64,000 nt of DNA, from the NCBI GenBank assembly GCA_017626555.1, contig JAGAIM010000124.1, positions 1 to 64,000 on the forward strand. Direction: 5' to 3'. The stretch's first letter is position 1. Each line of letters begins with the position of its first letter. Position numbers and translations under genes: made by a program. Origin of the DNA: Bacteroidales bacterium. GTDB lineage: Bacteria; Bacteroidota; Bacteroidia; Bacteroidales; UBA932. Under the pieces are notes generated by a model, which saw only the letters and a program-made list of their open reading frames with translations, had not been told where the DNA came from and searched no databases. Shown piece by piece: positions 37,048 to 45,951 of the stretch.

Positions 37048-37182
37048 AAGGAAATAAAACGTGGCCTGGAAGGGGGAATAAGTCCTAGTGCAAAGTCCCT
37101 CCATCTGCCCCCGCAAAAGCAATTCCACCACGATTCCCTGGGCATCTCATACAAGCAGTCTCAATCGAGGCTGCTTGTTTTT
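37048..37182 (+). ncRNA. Candidate small RNA, copy A
   Basis: A transcript of about 135 nt is predicted from a TATCTTTG box to a hairpin (37152-37162 with 37167-37177) plus T5. It shares with copy B at 45.4 kb the core GTGCAAAGTCCC and a downstream CG(A/T)ATTCC-like block, in the same order and spacing. Stems CGTGG/CCACG and GGGGG/CCCCC are possible. No plus-strand gene follows within the polysaccharide locus, so it would act in trans or as an antisense/divergent RNA. It could alternatively be the minus-strand leader of the dehydrogenase gene. Confidence 0.6.
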
Positions 37183-37870
37183 AAGAATGAACATCAATCG
37201 CTGTAATACAATATTGTACATTCGTACCATCACTCCCCTTCTGACCGACAGTCAATCTCACCAAGCCGATAGCCGGACAATTATATTCCATAATAAGCAT
37301 ACGTTTAAATCCTCTCTGATTCTTGGTTTTAGGGTTTATCGGCTTACTTTCTTTCAAAACAGCATTAGGCAAAATCGCATCCAACTGTAAAACCGCAAGA
37401 GTTGAAAGATATCGTAATGATGCGTGACCTGCCGTCTCATTAACGGATATATACTTTATGTGAATATAGTCGTTCAACGACTTATTGAAAATTCTTCTTT
37501 CCTCGTGTCTGATCATCCACTGAAAATAGAACTTCCTGATTATACGATTCCTACTCCTTCTATCCTCGACAGCATCACCAGTTGGCACATCCTCCGGATG
37601 AATCTCTAAATTTTCATCAATTTGCTCTCCAGCATCTGATTCAAGAATCGGCAAATCAAAGACATCAGGCTCATCAACATAGCCTACCAGCATCTCCAAC
37701 GGGACTCCCAGCACCTCTGCAGCACGCGAAATAGTCTCCAGATTATTTGTTTTAAAGAGCACATTCACGTTCTGCCTCTGAATCCCCATCCTTCTGGCGA
37801 ATTCAGCCTTGGTCATTCCCACCTGTTCAAGAAGCATCGCCCCCCTTTCCTCAAAATAAATTCCTTTCAT
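37181..37870 (-). CDS. XRE HTH protein with an uncharacterised C-terminal domain
   Basis: This 229-aa protein has an N-terminal HTH (MTKAEFARRMGIQRQNVNVL, about 19-38), an acidic linker, and a C-terminal domain of about 125 aa starting near NKSLNDYIHIKYISV. The C-terminus is conserved-looking but I do not recognise it; a nuclease-like (BECR-type) fold is only a guess. The promoter at 37875 places the transcription start at the ATG, so the mRNA may be leaderless, or translation may start at Met12 (37837), which has a GGAAAGGGGGG stretch before it. Confidence 0.7.
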   Translation of the reverse strand: MKGIYFEERGAMLLEQVGMTKAEFARRMGIQRQNVNVLFKTNNLETISRAAEVLGVPLEMLVGYVDEPDVFDLPILESDAGEQIDENLEIHPEDVPTGDAVEDRRSRNRIIRKFYFQWMIRHEERRIFNKSLNDYIHIKYISVNETAGHASLRYLSTLAVLQLDAILPNAVLKESKPINPKTKNQRGFKRMLIMEYNCPAIGLVRLTVGQKGSDGTNVQYCITAIDVHS

Positions 37871-37874
37871 AAAG

Positions 37875-37905
37875 CAAAGGTAATGTAATATTTAATTATT
37901 ACAAA
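37875..37905 (-). promoter_or_regulatory. Complete -33/-7 promoter giving a near-leaderless mRNA
   Basis: Minus-strand TTTG (plus 37902-37905) and TACCTTTG (plus 37875-37882) are 19 bp apart. The expected start site coincides with the ATG at 37870. Confidence 0.6.
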
Positions 37906-37964
37906 ACTCTGCAGGAATAATTGAATCAGGGATTATTACCAGAGTACCTGCAAGGGTCAATGTC

Positions 37965-39005
37965 TTACTTATAATATTCCTTATACCACCTGGCAAAGGC
38001 TCTAAGACCGTCGCGAAGAGATGTGGACGGTTTAAAACCGAAATCGCGTTCAAGAGCCGATGTGTCTGCATACGTAACCGGAACATCACCTGGCTGCATA
38101 GGGACAAGTTCCATACGGGCCTCGAAATCGTAGTCTGCAGGAAGCACACCTGCCGCAAGAAGTTCCTCCTGAAGAATTGTAACGAAATCAAGAAGGTTCT
38201 CAGGCTGATTGTTACCGATATTATATACTGCATACGGAGGAATCGGAAGCCCGTCTTCTCCCACCTGCTTTGCCGGAGCCTTCTGCATCACACGGATGAC
38301 ACCCTCGACAATATCATCAACGTAGGTAAAATCGCGCTTGCAGTTGCCATAGTTAAATATCTGGATCTTCTCACCCTTCACAAGTTTATTCGTAAATCCG
38401 AAATAAGCCATATCAGGACGTCCTGCAGGGCCATATACAGTGAAGAAACGCAGACCTGTAGATGGAATATTATAGAGTTTGCTGTATGCGTGCGCCATCA
38501 ATTCGTTACTCTTCTTTGTGGCAGCGTAAAGAGAGACAGGATTGTCCACCTTGTCATCAGTCGAATACGGTACCTTCTTGTTTGAACCGTAAACCGACGA
38601 AGAAGAAGCATATACAAGATGCTCCACGCCACCCTCATACTGCCCGTATGAATGACGGCAAGCCTCGAGTATATTGTAGAAACCTATAAGATTGGCTTCA
38701 ATATATGCCCCTGGATTCGTAATGCTGTAACGAACTCCAGCCTGCGCAGCAAGATTAACCACCACCTGAGGTTTATAATCAGCGAACACCCTATCTATCA
38801 AATCCTTGTCTGCAATATTACCTTTAATGAAGGTAAAGTCCGGATACATCTCCAACTGAGCGAGACGTTCCTCCTTCAAGCGGACATCGTAGTAGTCATT
38901 CATATTGTCGATACCCACAACCGTAGGATTATCATATCTTTTATAGATTGCCTTCACCAGATTACTTCCTATGAATCCGGCTGCACCTGTAACTAATATT
39001 GTCAT
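37965..39005 (-). CDS. UDP-glucuronate 4-epimerase-like SDR enzyme
   Basis: This 346-aa extended SDR enzyme has GAAGFIGSN (7-15), a SSSSVYG serine loop and YAATKKSNEL (the YxxxK pair). The VNLAAQAGVRYS and RFFTVYGPAGRPDMA segments are typical of UDP-glucuronate 4-epimerases. Acting after the dehydrogenase it would give UDP-galacturonate for the polysaccharide. It is tightly followed by a nucleotidyltransferase and a GHMP kinase gene upstream in the same unit. Confidence 0.9.
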   Translation of the reverse strand: MTILVTGAAGFIGSNLVKAIYKRYDNPTVVGIDNMNDYYDVRLKEERLAQLEMYPDFTFIKGNIADKDLIDRVFADYKPQVVVNLAAQAGVRYSITNPGAYIEANLIGFYNILEACRHSYGQYEGGVEHLVYASSSSVYGSNKKVPYSTDDKVDNPVSLYAATKKSNELMAHAYSKLYNIPSTGLRFFTVYGPAGRPDMAYFGFTNKLVKGEKIQIFNYGNCKRDFTYVDDIVEGVIRVMQKAPAKQVGEDGLPIPPYAVYNIGNNQPENLLDFVTILQEELLAAGVLPADYDFEARMELVPMQPGDVPVTYADTSALERDFGFKPSTSLRDGLRAFARWYKEYYK

Positions 39006-39007
39006 AA

Positions 39008-39739
39008 TTATCCAAATAATTTCTTTGCTTCTTCGTAACTGTCAAGACTTCCTATATCAAAACGTCCGGCACTCATAGGCCAGGCATATACTGTCGTATT
39101 ATCAACCATATAATGAGCAAGATTGCCCGGAGCATCCTTGCCGCATCCGTTCTCCACACTGTGACGCACCAGATCCAGATCCTTCTTCAAATAGATATAG
39201 AAAGGAGGTACAGCCCAATGCGACTTAGGCACCTGAGGCTTCTCCTCCATATTCAGCACCTTGTTATCCTCATCAAGCACGACAACCCCCGTTCTCTGAA
39301 GTCTCTCTATGCTCGGCTGTTCGTGACACATAATGCACGAGGAATCCTTCTCCTTGGCAAAATCCACGAACTCGCGGAAACTGAACATCAGAATATTGTC
39401 AGCCGCCACCACAAGCAGATCATCATCTATCGAAAGTTTATCCATCGCAAAAAGAAGATCACACACAGCCCCAAGGCGGGTCTCATTCGTTGAAGTACCA
39501 TCATCAACGATAGTAATCGGCTTCGTATAATTCTGAGCAGCAGCCCACTCCTCGAATATATGAGCAAAACGATGATTGGTGATGATTATATGCTCGTCGA
39601 TATCCGGAATCCGGTCGATATCGTCCAGCATACGACCGAGAATGGTTGACTCCCCTATCTGCAGGAGAGGCTTAGGAAAATTTCTGGTAAGTTCGCCTAA
39701 ACGGGTCGCATATCCAGCAGCAATTACGACATTCTTCAT
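39008..39739 (-). CDS. Sugar-phosphate nucleotidyltransferase
   Basis: From the ATG at 39739 the protein is 243 aa: VVIAAGYATRLGELT is the nucleotide-binding loop (the second G of GxGxR is replaced by Ala-Thr), followed by FPKPLLQIG and a VVAADNI metal site. This is a GT-A fold NTP transferase, activating a sugar-1-phosphate. Between a GHMP kinase and an epimerase it probably makes the NDP-sugar from the kinase product. Confidence 0.85.
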   Translation of the reverse strand: MKNVVIAAGYATRLGELTRNFPKPLLQIGESTILGRMLDDIDRIPDIDEHIIITNHRFAHIFEEWAAAQNYTKPITIVDDGTSTNETRLGAVCDLLFAMDKLSIDDDLLVVAADNILMFSFREFVDFAKEKDSSCIMCHEQPSIERLQRTGVVVLDEDNKVLNMEEKPQVPKSHWAVPPFYIYLKKDLDLVRHSVENGCGKDAPGNLAHYMVDNTTVYAWPMSAGRFDIGSLDSYEEAKKLFG

Positions 39740-39830
39740 TATACCTGTAGCAGTTATATATTGTTTTTGCACTTGATACCCTCGAAAAACAGGGTACCAC
39801 GAGCATTTTCATATTGAAAGTGCGCGAGGT

Positions 39831-40973
39831 CTAAACAAATCGGGCACCGTCGTCAGTCTTGCAGAAATGGATTTCAAATGTATCTGTATATTCAGGGAAC
39901 ATACGAAGATACTCACTAGTGATCTGCTCTCGGATCTGTTCCTTCTTAGCCGGATCGACAAGAGCAATGCACGCCCCCTTGAAACCGGCACCACTGAAAC
40001 GACCGCCGTAGATACCATCACACTGACGCATAATGTTGTAGATGGCTATCAGTTCCTCGCTGCCGCACTCATAATTCTTGATTGAACTCTGACAACTGTC
40101 AAAACTCAACTGTCCGAAAAGCGCCAGATTGCCTGTCTCCCAAGCAGTCACACCCTTACGGACACGCTTGTACTCGCTATAGAAATGCTCGGCACGACGG
40201 GCAAAACGCGGAGGCATCTTCTCCTTTGTAAGATCATAAGTCTCCTTCGGAATATCACGAAGATAAGTCTTGTCAAACGACTTCAAAGGCATTCCGGTAT
40301 AAGCCATCATATTCCAGGCAGCAGTCTTGCACTCAGCCACGCGAAGATTATAATCGCTGCTCACAAGGCTGCGGGTAAGTCCTGAGAAAATGATTGCAAT
40401 CTCGAACTCCGGCATACGAGGATTCTTCTTTATGATGCGGTACTGCTCAGAATCCGTATCAAGGAAAAGAAGCGAATCCTTCTCACCCAGCACGATACAA
40501 GCCTGATCCAGAATACCGTTTGTCAGTCCGATATATTCCCTCTCAGCCTGACTTGCAGTCTTGATCACCTCCATCTTCGAAAGAGTGATATCATTAGCCT
40601 TGGCCAGAGCCATAACGTATGCCGTCAGCACAGCAGCGCTGCTGGATAGCCCCCCGACAGGCAGGCTTCCCTTAATCACTCCACTTATTCCACGCCTCAA
40701 TTCAAAGCGTTTCTTCAGAGCATATTTTGCACCACGCGCATAATCGCCCCAATTCCCTTCCTTCATCTGAACAGGCTTCGTCACATCAAAACAAACCTCA
40801 CCATCAAAAGTAAGACTTTTCAGATGCACCATACCATCTTCAGTCGGAGTGAACCAGAGATCCACACCCTTATCGAAAGCGAAACCAGTCACCAGCCCGT
40901 GCTGATGATCCACGTGAGCCCCCAAAGGACACACACGATACGGTGAAAAAATGTGGTATTTGTAATTGTTCAT
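39831..40973 (-). CDS. GHMP-family sugar kinase (galactokinase-like)
   Basis: From the ATG at 40973 this is a 380-aa kinase. The N-terminal RVCPLGAHVDHQHG motif matches galactokinases, motif 2 is LPVGGLSSSAAVLTAY, and motif 3 is GGRFSGAGFKGACIAL. With the adjacent nucleotidyltransferase it could phosphorylate and activate galactose or galacturonate. Upstream extension to 41018 is less likely, as the extra residues do not fit the family. Confidence 0.88.
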   Translation of the reverse strand: MNNYKYHIFSPYRVCPLGAHVDHQHGLVTGFAFDKGVDLWFTPTEDGMVHLKSLTFDGEVCFDVTKPVQMKEGNWGDYARGAKYALKKRFELRRGISGVIKGSLPVGGLSSSAAVLTAYVMALAKANDITLSKMEVIKTASQAEREYIGLTNGILDQACIVLGEKDSLLFLDTDSEQYRIIKKNPRMPEFEIAIIFSGLTRSLVSSDYNLRVAECKTAAWNMMAYTGMPLKSFDKTYLRDIPKETYDLTKEKMPPRFARRAEHFYSEYKRVRKGVTAWETGNLALFGQLSFDSCQSSIKNYECGSEELIAIYNIMRQCDGIYGGRFSGAGFKGACIALVDPAKKEQIREQITSEYLRMFPEYTDTFEIHFCKTDDGARFV

Positions 40974-41020
40974 AAAATATATTTGACTAACAGCGAGAAC
41001 CTTCAAGAGTGTTATCAATC

Positions 41021-41896
41021 CTATACCCCAACAGAGCCGACAATATAGTCTCTCCAGTCATAAAATGGGTCGGAGAAATTGATTTCTGGCTGAGGAAACT
41101 GATAATTCCCTCCACATTCAAGGGATGGAACATTCAAACGGCAATCCGCATCAATAACATTTAATCCTGATTCACCTTTGATAACATTAAACTCATTGAG
41201 ATCCCCGACATACAAGTAATCAGTCTTAAAATTAAGATGCATCCCATAATCCATACCAGCATCCTCGAATCCCATTTTATACATAAATGACATCCGTTCA
41301 GATTCAGTTATCAAATCTCCCACTACATAGGGTTGGGAAACAACTACGACAAAATCTCCATTACAACCTCTCGCAAAGCCGATAACCTTCAAGGTCGTCT
41401 CTGGAAACAAGGCATTATGTATAATGATTCTATCTAACGCTAGACGAAGCACTGTGTAATGCTTCAAAGAAATCAACTTATAGACAATTCTATTATAGAC
41501 ATCAAAATAGACAACACTTTCAGATCCGTTGTCTTGTAATAAACAAAGATTGTCAAGATATTCCTCCGGATTTTCAATCCACACTCCTGACAATCTCGCC
41601 CATATCTCAACTATATGTTCTTGAATAGCCGCTTCGCCGACGAGGTCATCCGTATCATAGATCTGCCTTGCCTCAGACTCTGTGCAAGGACATCCTCTAC
41701 AGATAACGGACGCAGCGCACAAGATTTCCGATCCCTTAGACAGGCCTGACTGTTGCGCATATGGAATTCGTTCAAATACTGCTGCTCCATTTTTAATATC
41801 CTCCGCTATTAATTCTAAATCCGATAAATTCTTATCTGTAAAACCTTCATTCCATACTCTTTGGTTAATGTCATTCAACCGCTCAAAATCACTCAT
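41021..41896 (-). CDS. Polyvalent-protein-kinase-like protein
   Basis: The 291-aa protein resembles the kinase-like domain known from phage and plasmid polyvalent proteins: VYFDVYNRIVYKLI with a possible ATP-binding Lys, a helical segment ending RIIIHN, hinge-like VVVSQPYVVGD, and DLNEFNVI followed by NVIDADCRLN, a DxxxxN...D pair. Identification is moderate. It is an accessory gene among sugar-activation genes, so its presence suggests a mobile or phage-derived origin. Confidence 0.55.
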   Translation of the reverse strand: MSDFERLNDINQRVWNEGFTDKNLSDLELIAEDIKNGAAVFERIPYAQQSGLSKGSEILCAASVICRGCPCTESEARQIYDTDDLVGEAAIQEHIVEIWARLSGVWIENPEEYLDNLCLLQDNGSESVVYFDVYNRIVYKLISLKHYTVLRLALDRIIIHNALFPETTLKVIGFARGCNGDFVVVVSQPYVVGDLITESERMSFMYKMGFEDAGMDYGMHLNFKTDYLYVGDLNEFNVIKGESGLNVIDADCRLNVPSLECGGNYQFPQPEINFSDPFYDWRDYIVGSVGV

Positions 41897-41934
41897 AACT
41901 CATCAATAAACATTCCAAAATTATACGACAACAA

Positions 41935-41942
41935 CAAAGTTA
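41935..41942 (-). promoter_or_regulatory. -7 promoter box for the kinase-like gene
   Basis: CAAAGTTA on the plus strand is TAACTTTG on the minus strand (TAnnTTTG), about 39 bp before the ATG at 41896. Confidence 0.5.
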
Positions 41943-42014
41943 CGAAAAGTATTTGAAATTCAAACATTTTCACATAACGAACATATTAAGTTCATATATG
42001 AAAGGCCGGCTCCA

Positions 42015-42419
42015 CTAAAGCCCCAAAACATCACAATCCTGAATAGGCTCATACGCCCCATCCTTGACCTCAAGAATCACCGTACCACTCTCAAGCGACC
42101 GAAGCGTGTGCCAAGTACCTGCCGGAATATTCAACGCAAATACAGGCCCTGAAGGAGACACCTCATAAGTAGCAACGAATCCTCTCCCCACCTCATCATA
42201 AAACTCCTCAACCACACGACCACGCAACACAACCATTGTCTCAGATGTCTTCTGATGCCTATGAACCGGTACATCAGAACCCGGCTCTATAGCATTCAAG
42301 ATTCTCTGAGAGGTATCCTCAGCGGAATTACGCAAATCAAGATTCATCCTCAACCTTGGAGATGCCTTTGCCTGAGCAGTGAGGGTATCCAAAAGGATAT
42401 TATCTATTTTTACTTCCAT
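42015..42419 (-). CDS. WbuC-family cupin
   Basis: This 134-aa single-domain cupin has VPVHRHQKTSETMVVLRG, the His/Glu metal-ligand motif, then PAGTWHTLRSLESGTVILEVKDG with the second His. It matches the WbuC family found in O-antigen clusters of many bacteria, whose role is unproven. The 42420-42525 gap holds only a 14-codon open frame (42427-42471, minus strand), possibly a remnant of a lost gene end. Confidence 0.85.
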   Translation of the reverse strand: MEVKIDNILLDTLTAQAKASPRLRMNLDLRNSAEDTSQRILNAIEPGSDVPVHRHQKTSETMVVLRGRVVEEFYDEVGRGFVATYEVSPSGPVFALNIPAGTWHTLRSLESGTVILEVKDGAYEPIQDCDVLGL

Positions 42420-42525
42420 AATAAATCAAGCGTTATTCAATGAAGCGAGATACTCCTTACCTTCCGGCATAAATGAAAGTTATACAATACTGAATGAAAA
42501 ACGACTAAGGTCTTTCTATCTGTTG

Positions 42526-43047
42526 TCAGACCACAGGCACAGGGATTGATTCTGAACGGCAGAATGCAATAAGAGCGTCCAAAGACCGGGCTATATTACT
42601 GAAAGGCTCACTGGCACAAGCGAGGCACCTGTCACGCCTGAAGACAAGTTCGTTATGTATAGGAGACAGATCAATCTGATCTTTTATTAAATTTGAAGAC
42701 AAGAAATTCAACAAAGACTTCAAATGCTTCTGACATAATGAGATTTCGAATGCCTTTGAGCCATTCTCTGCAATATAAGACAGAATCTCAAGAATCTTCC
42801 GACTCGAGTTTATAATTTTGCCATTAATCCTTCTGATGACACCAGCCTTTACTGCTGCTAACTCCGCCTTCCTGTTGATACTGTCATTCAGCCTCTTCTG
42901 AAACTCTGAAGATCCAGTATCAGGAAAATCTGAAATCCTGATATCAGAGCGGATAATCTGCGTGTTAATTTCCACCAGATCACTCATCAGGCTCATTGCA
43001 TCCAGAAGATAAGTAGCAGACTCAATATATGCACGAAAAACATCCAT
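42526..43047 (-). CDS. Helical protein, partner of the membrane coiled-coil protein
   Basis: This is a 173-aa mostly alpha-helical protein without signal peptide or membrane segment. A CLACASEP segment with two Cys lies near residue 140. It starts 2 bp after the gene for a two-TM coiled-coil protein, so the two are co-translated. I do not recognise a family. Confidence 0.55.
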   Translation of the reverse strand: MDVFRAYIESATYLLDAMSLMSDLVEINTQIIRSDIRISDFPDTGSSEFQKRLNDSINRKAELAAVKAGVIRRINGKIINSSRKILEILSYIAENGSKAFEISLCQKHLKSLLNFLSSNLIKDQIDLSPIHNELVFRRDRCLACASEPFSNIARSLDALIAFCRSESIPVPVV

Positions 43048-43049
43048 AA

Positions 43050-43886
43050 CTATGCCTCACTATTTTTATTCGTCACCCCTACAATCATTGTGCGAAGCAC
43101 TTCAATCTGACTTTTCATATAAGACATTTGGCCAGAAAGTTCATCCCAATTCATCTGATAACCATCTGTCAGAGTCTCGAGTTCTTTAATTCTCAACTTA
43201 TATGCCTCGTCAATATTATTTTTTGTTTCATCAACATATTTTTTTGCCACTTGTCCTTTCTCATCAAGCATCTTCTTAAACTTCTCAGATTTATCCTCCA
43301 ACTGCTTATCAATACGATCTAAACGTTCCTTGGACTTACGGTCCACATCATTCAATCTTTCCAGGCTCTTTACACGAAAATCCGATACCGTTTCCGAACT
43401 GAACCGTTCAAATTCTTTGATCTTGCTGTCTCCTTTTTCCTTTATAGCAGTAAGTTCCTGAAGCCCTTCCTTACCTTGCTTTACGAGATCATCAGTCTTA
43501 AACAAAGAATAAAAACTGAAAATCAGAAACACGATTGTCATTATACCAGCCCATATACCCAAGGTCTCATATTCATTCTGGATGGTCGTCATTTCGAGTT
43601 CAATCATAGATTTGGTATCAGCCTGTATCTGATTCCACCTACTCGTGCTCACCAAATCTTCAAAATCACTCCTACTCACACCTTCGATATGCGAACAAAA
43701 TTCCACCATCAATGAATCAGTAACCTGTAACTGTCTGTCCTGACACTCCAGAATAACATCAATGCTATTCTTATGACTGAGATGACAGCCATACAGCGCA
43801 AGAATCGTTAGCAAGCAAGCGATAACAACAAACACTATAAAGAAGCAATGGGTATTATATGTCCCTTCTTTGGAATTATAAACCAT
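43050..43886 (-). CDS. Two-TM protein with a long cytoplasmic coiled coil
   Basis: The 278-aa protein has TM1 near residues 15-35, an extracytoplasmic loop of about 75 aa, TM2 near 110-127 and a C-terminal coiled coil of about 140 aa rich in Lys and Glu (for example KSKERLDRIDKQLEDKSEK). The layout suits a membrane scaffold or sensor. Paired with the helical protein downstream, it may form an accessory system; none is recognised. Confidence 0.6.
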   Translation of the reverse strand: MVYNSKEGTYNTHCFFIVFVVIACLLTILALYGCHLSHKNSIDVILECQDRQLQVTDSLMVEFCSHIEGVSRSDFEDLVSTSRWNQIQADTKSMIELEMTTIQNEYETLGIWAGIMTIVFLIFSFYSLFKTDDLVKQGKEGLQELTAIKEKGDSKIKEFERFSSETVSDFRVKSLERLNDVDRKSKERLDRIDKQLEDKSEKFKKMLDEKGQVAKKYVDETKNNIDEAYKLRIKELETLTDGYQMNWDELSGQMSYMKSQIEVLRTMIVGVTNKNSEA

Positions 43887-44027
43887 AATGAACCATTAAT
43901 AGTTATTCTTAGTGACCGGTTCTGACAAACCATCTATTATCTCTCTACTGACATTTGTCTAATCGATCCAACTGGATGAAAGTGAGAGGTTTCATAAACA
44001 GCAGTGCATCAGCGTTCAACATTCTCT

Positions 44028-44041
44028 AAGGCCTCTCGGCC
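44028..44041 (-). terminator. Possible terminator hairpin after the DegT gene
   Basis: AGGCC-TCTC-GGCCT is a stable small hairpin about 18 nt beyond the DegT stop on the minus strand. The T-run after it is poor, so its termination role is weak. The rest of the 43887-44059 gap shows nothing clear. Confidence 0.35.
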
Positions 44042-44059
44042 TGAGAGTTATATAAATAA

Positions 44060-45343
44060 TTATTCTTTGATGATCGCTTCCTTGATGCAATCGACAATAT
44101 AGCGAACGTCATCATCTGTCACACAAGGTCCTGCCGGAAGACAGATGCCTACCTTGAAAATCTCCTCTGACACGCCATTCACGTATGCTGGAGCGGCAGC
44201 ATACACCGGCTGCTTATGCATAGGTTTCCATACAGGACGCGCCTCAACCTTCTTAGAAAGCATAAACATACGTAGAGCCTCCACATTTTCGTTTGGCTGG
44301 CAGTCTGTTGTAGCGCTATCCACAGCCTTGATTACTCCTGCAGCACCACCCACAGCCGAAGTAATCACCTCTTTATAAGCATTCTCCTGACCAACAATCT
44401 TCACCGACGGATCAATAGTAGCAGTACAAAGCCAGAAATTAGAATCATAACGACCGCCCTCAGGCTGATCGTGCAAAGTAATACCAGGAACATCCTTCAG
44501 CAACTGACGATACAACTCCTGGATATGCTTATGATGTGCAATATGATCATCCAGAACTGTCATCTGACCACGACCAATACCAGCACAAACATTACTCATA
44601 CGGTAATTATAACCGATAGCAGTATGCTCATAATAAGGATAAGCATCACGAGCCTGAGTCGCATACCACATAATCTGATTAGCATCTTCAGCAGAACGGC
44701 AGATAAGAGCACCACCACCCGAAGTAGTAATCATCTTATTACCATTGAATGAAAGCACACCGAAACGGCCAAAAGTGCCAAGCACCTGACCATCAAAGCG
44801 CGAGCCCATACCCTCGGCTGCATCCTCTATAACTGGAATACCATATTTCTCAGCAACTGCCATAATACGCTCGCAATCATACGGCATACCATAAAGCGCC
44901 ACTGGAATAATCGCCTTAGGATACTTACCAGTCTTCTCCTTACGATCAAGAATAGCCTTCTCAAGAAGTTCCGGATCCATATTCCAAGTATCACGCTCAC
45001 TATCGATAAAAACAGGCGTTGCACCCAAATAAGTAATAGGATGAGATGATGCACAGAAAGTAAAGCTCTGCACGCACACCTCATCTCCCGCCTGAACACC
45101 ACAAGCAATCAAAGCCAAATGCACTGCAGCAGTACCAGCCGAAAGGCAAACCACCTTACGGTCCAACTTACTGCCATCGTCCATAGCATTCGCGAAATCA
45201 GCAAGATTCTGCTCAAACGCATTCACATTCGGCCCCATTGGCACCACCCAATTGGTATCGAATGCCTCCTTTACATATTTCTGTTCAACACCCTCCTCGC
45301 TCATATGTGCAAGGCAGAGGTAAATTGTTTTTCTTTCTGACAT
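44060..45343 (-). CDS. DegT/DnrJ/EryC1-family sugar aminotransferase
   Basis: This PLP enzyme probably adds an amino group to a nucleotide-activated keto sugar. The 427-aa protein has NWVVPMGPNV, SAGTAAVHLAL, ALYGMPYDCE, IEDAAEGMGS and PLP Lys203 in LSFNGNKMITTSGGG, then the NYRMSNVCAGIG tail. This combination is typical of PglE/PseC-type sugar aminotransferases. Candidate small RNA B lies in the gap upstream. Its keto-sugar substrate would come from an enzyme not clearly seen here. Confidence 0.92.
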   Translation of the reverse strand: MSERKTIYLCLAHMSEEGVEQKYVKEAFDTNWVVPMGPNVNAFEQNLADFANAMDDGSKLDRKVVCLSAGTAAVHLALIACGVQAGDEVCVQSFTFCASSHPITYLGATPVFIDSERDTWNMDPELLEKAILDRKEKTGKYPKAIIPVALYGMPYDCERIMAVAEKYGIPVIEDAAEGMGSRFDGQVLGTFGRFGVLSFNGNKMITTSGGGALICRSAEDANQIMWYATQARDAYPYYEHTAIGYNYRMSNVCAGIGRGQMTVLDDHIAHHKHIQELYRQLLKDVPGITLHDQPEGGRYDSNFWLCTATIDPSVKIVGQENAYKEVITSAVGGAAGVIKAVDSATTDCQPNENVEALRMFMLSKKVEARPVWKPMHKQPVYAAAPAYVNGVSEEIFKVGICLPAGPCVTDDDVRYIVDCIKEAIIKE

Positions 45344-45385
45344 ATTTATGCTGTTTTGTTGATTATTTTATCTATTTTCGCAGTT

Positions 45386-45520
45386 AAGAATTAAGTCGCG
45401 TCTCGGATGAGGTAAATCGTTTCGTGCAAAGTCCCCGCCCCGAGCCTCACCATAAGGTAAACATCCGCCGCGTATTCCTGGGGCAAAGATTAAAGGATGC
45501 TCATCAGGGCATCCTTTTTC
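45386..45520 (+). ncRNA. Candidate small RNA, copy B
   Basis: The predicted length of about 135 nt equals that of copy A. A weak -7 box TATTTTCG (45373-45380) and a terminator (GGATGC/GCATCC stem, 45495-45514, then T5) bracket a core with GTGCAAAGTCCC at 45424 and CGTATTCCTGGGGCA at 45471. A CTCGG/CCGAG stem replaces copy A's GGGGG/CCCCC stem, which could be covariation. No plus-strand gene follows. Confidence 0.6.
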
Positions 45521-45528
45521 ATTAGACT

Positions 45529-45951
45529 TCATAATATCTCAATGCCATTCTTTTGGCACACATCAGCGAAATCCCCGACATTGAATGTAATCAAACCTTT
45601 AGCTGACAGAGCCTTATCGTCCAACATTAACCGGATTATATTATCAACTAGGCTGATGTTCCTTTTAGGTTCAGACAAGGTCATATCCAATGCTGCTGTT
45701 CTATAACAATCATCATACACTCGTGTTATGCGCCCGCTCTGGAACATTTGTCTTATTTCATTAAGTGCTGACTTATTCTTTACAAACTTTGTACGCAGCA
45801 ATTCATACATAGTCGGAAAAGGAACCGCAACTTCATAGGCCGCATTATCAAAATACTTTTCCAACATCCCTAGTGCTTGCTCTCGGTGACAATCTTTTTT
45901 ATCAAAGACTGCATACCAGAAACCAGTATCAACCAATATCCTATTCGCCAT
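45529..45951 (-). CDS. PIN-domain protein, probable VapC-like toxin
   Basis: The 140-aa protein begins RILVDTGFWYAVFDKKDCH with the first PIN Asp. It has a central PTMYELLRTKF with the Glu and a C-terminal segment LVDNIIRLM...ITFNVGDFAD with the last acidic residues. It is a candidate ribonuclease. It overlaps the end of the upstream small gene by 11 bp, typical of toxin-antitoxin pairs. Confidence 0.75.
   Translation of the reverse strand: MANRILVDTGFWYAVFDKKDCHREQALGMLEKYFDNAAYEVAVPFPTMYELLRTKFVKNKSALNEIRQMFQSGRITRVYDDCYRTAALDMTLSEPKRNISLVDNIIRLMLDDKALSAKGLITFNVGDFADVCQKNGIEIL

Noticed and set aside
37070-37120. Cobalamin-riboswitch-like string (GGGGGAAT, GTGCAAAG, CTGCCCCCGCAA) in small RNA copy A
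   Set aside because: The B12-box part is missing, no plus-strand gene lies downstream, and paralogous copy B lacks the CCCCCGC core. The likeness is probably superficial.
37005-37154. N-terminal 50-residue extension of the UDP-sugar dehydrogenase
   Set aside because: It precedes the Rossmann start MKIAVAG, has no homologous look, and runs through the ncRNA region.
42427-42471. 14-codon open frame directly before the wbuC-like gene
   Set aside because: Too short to call; may be a leader peptide or a remnant gene end, with no further support.
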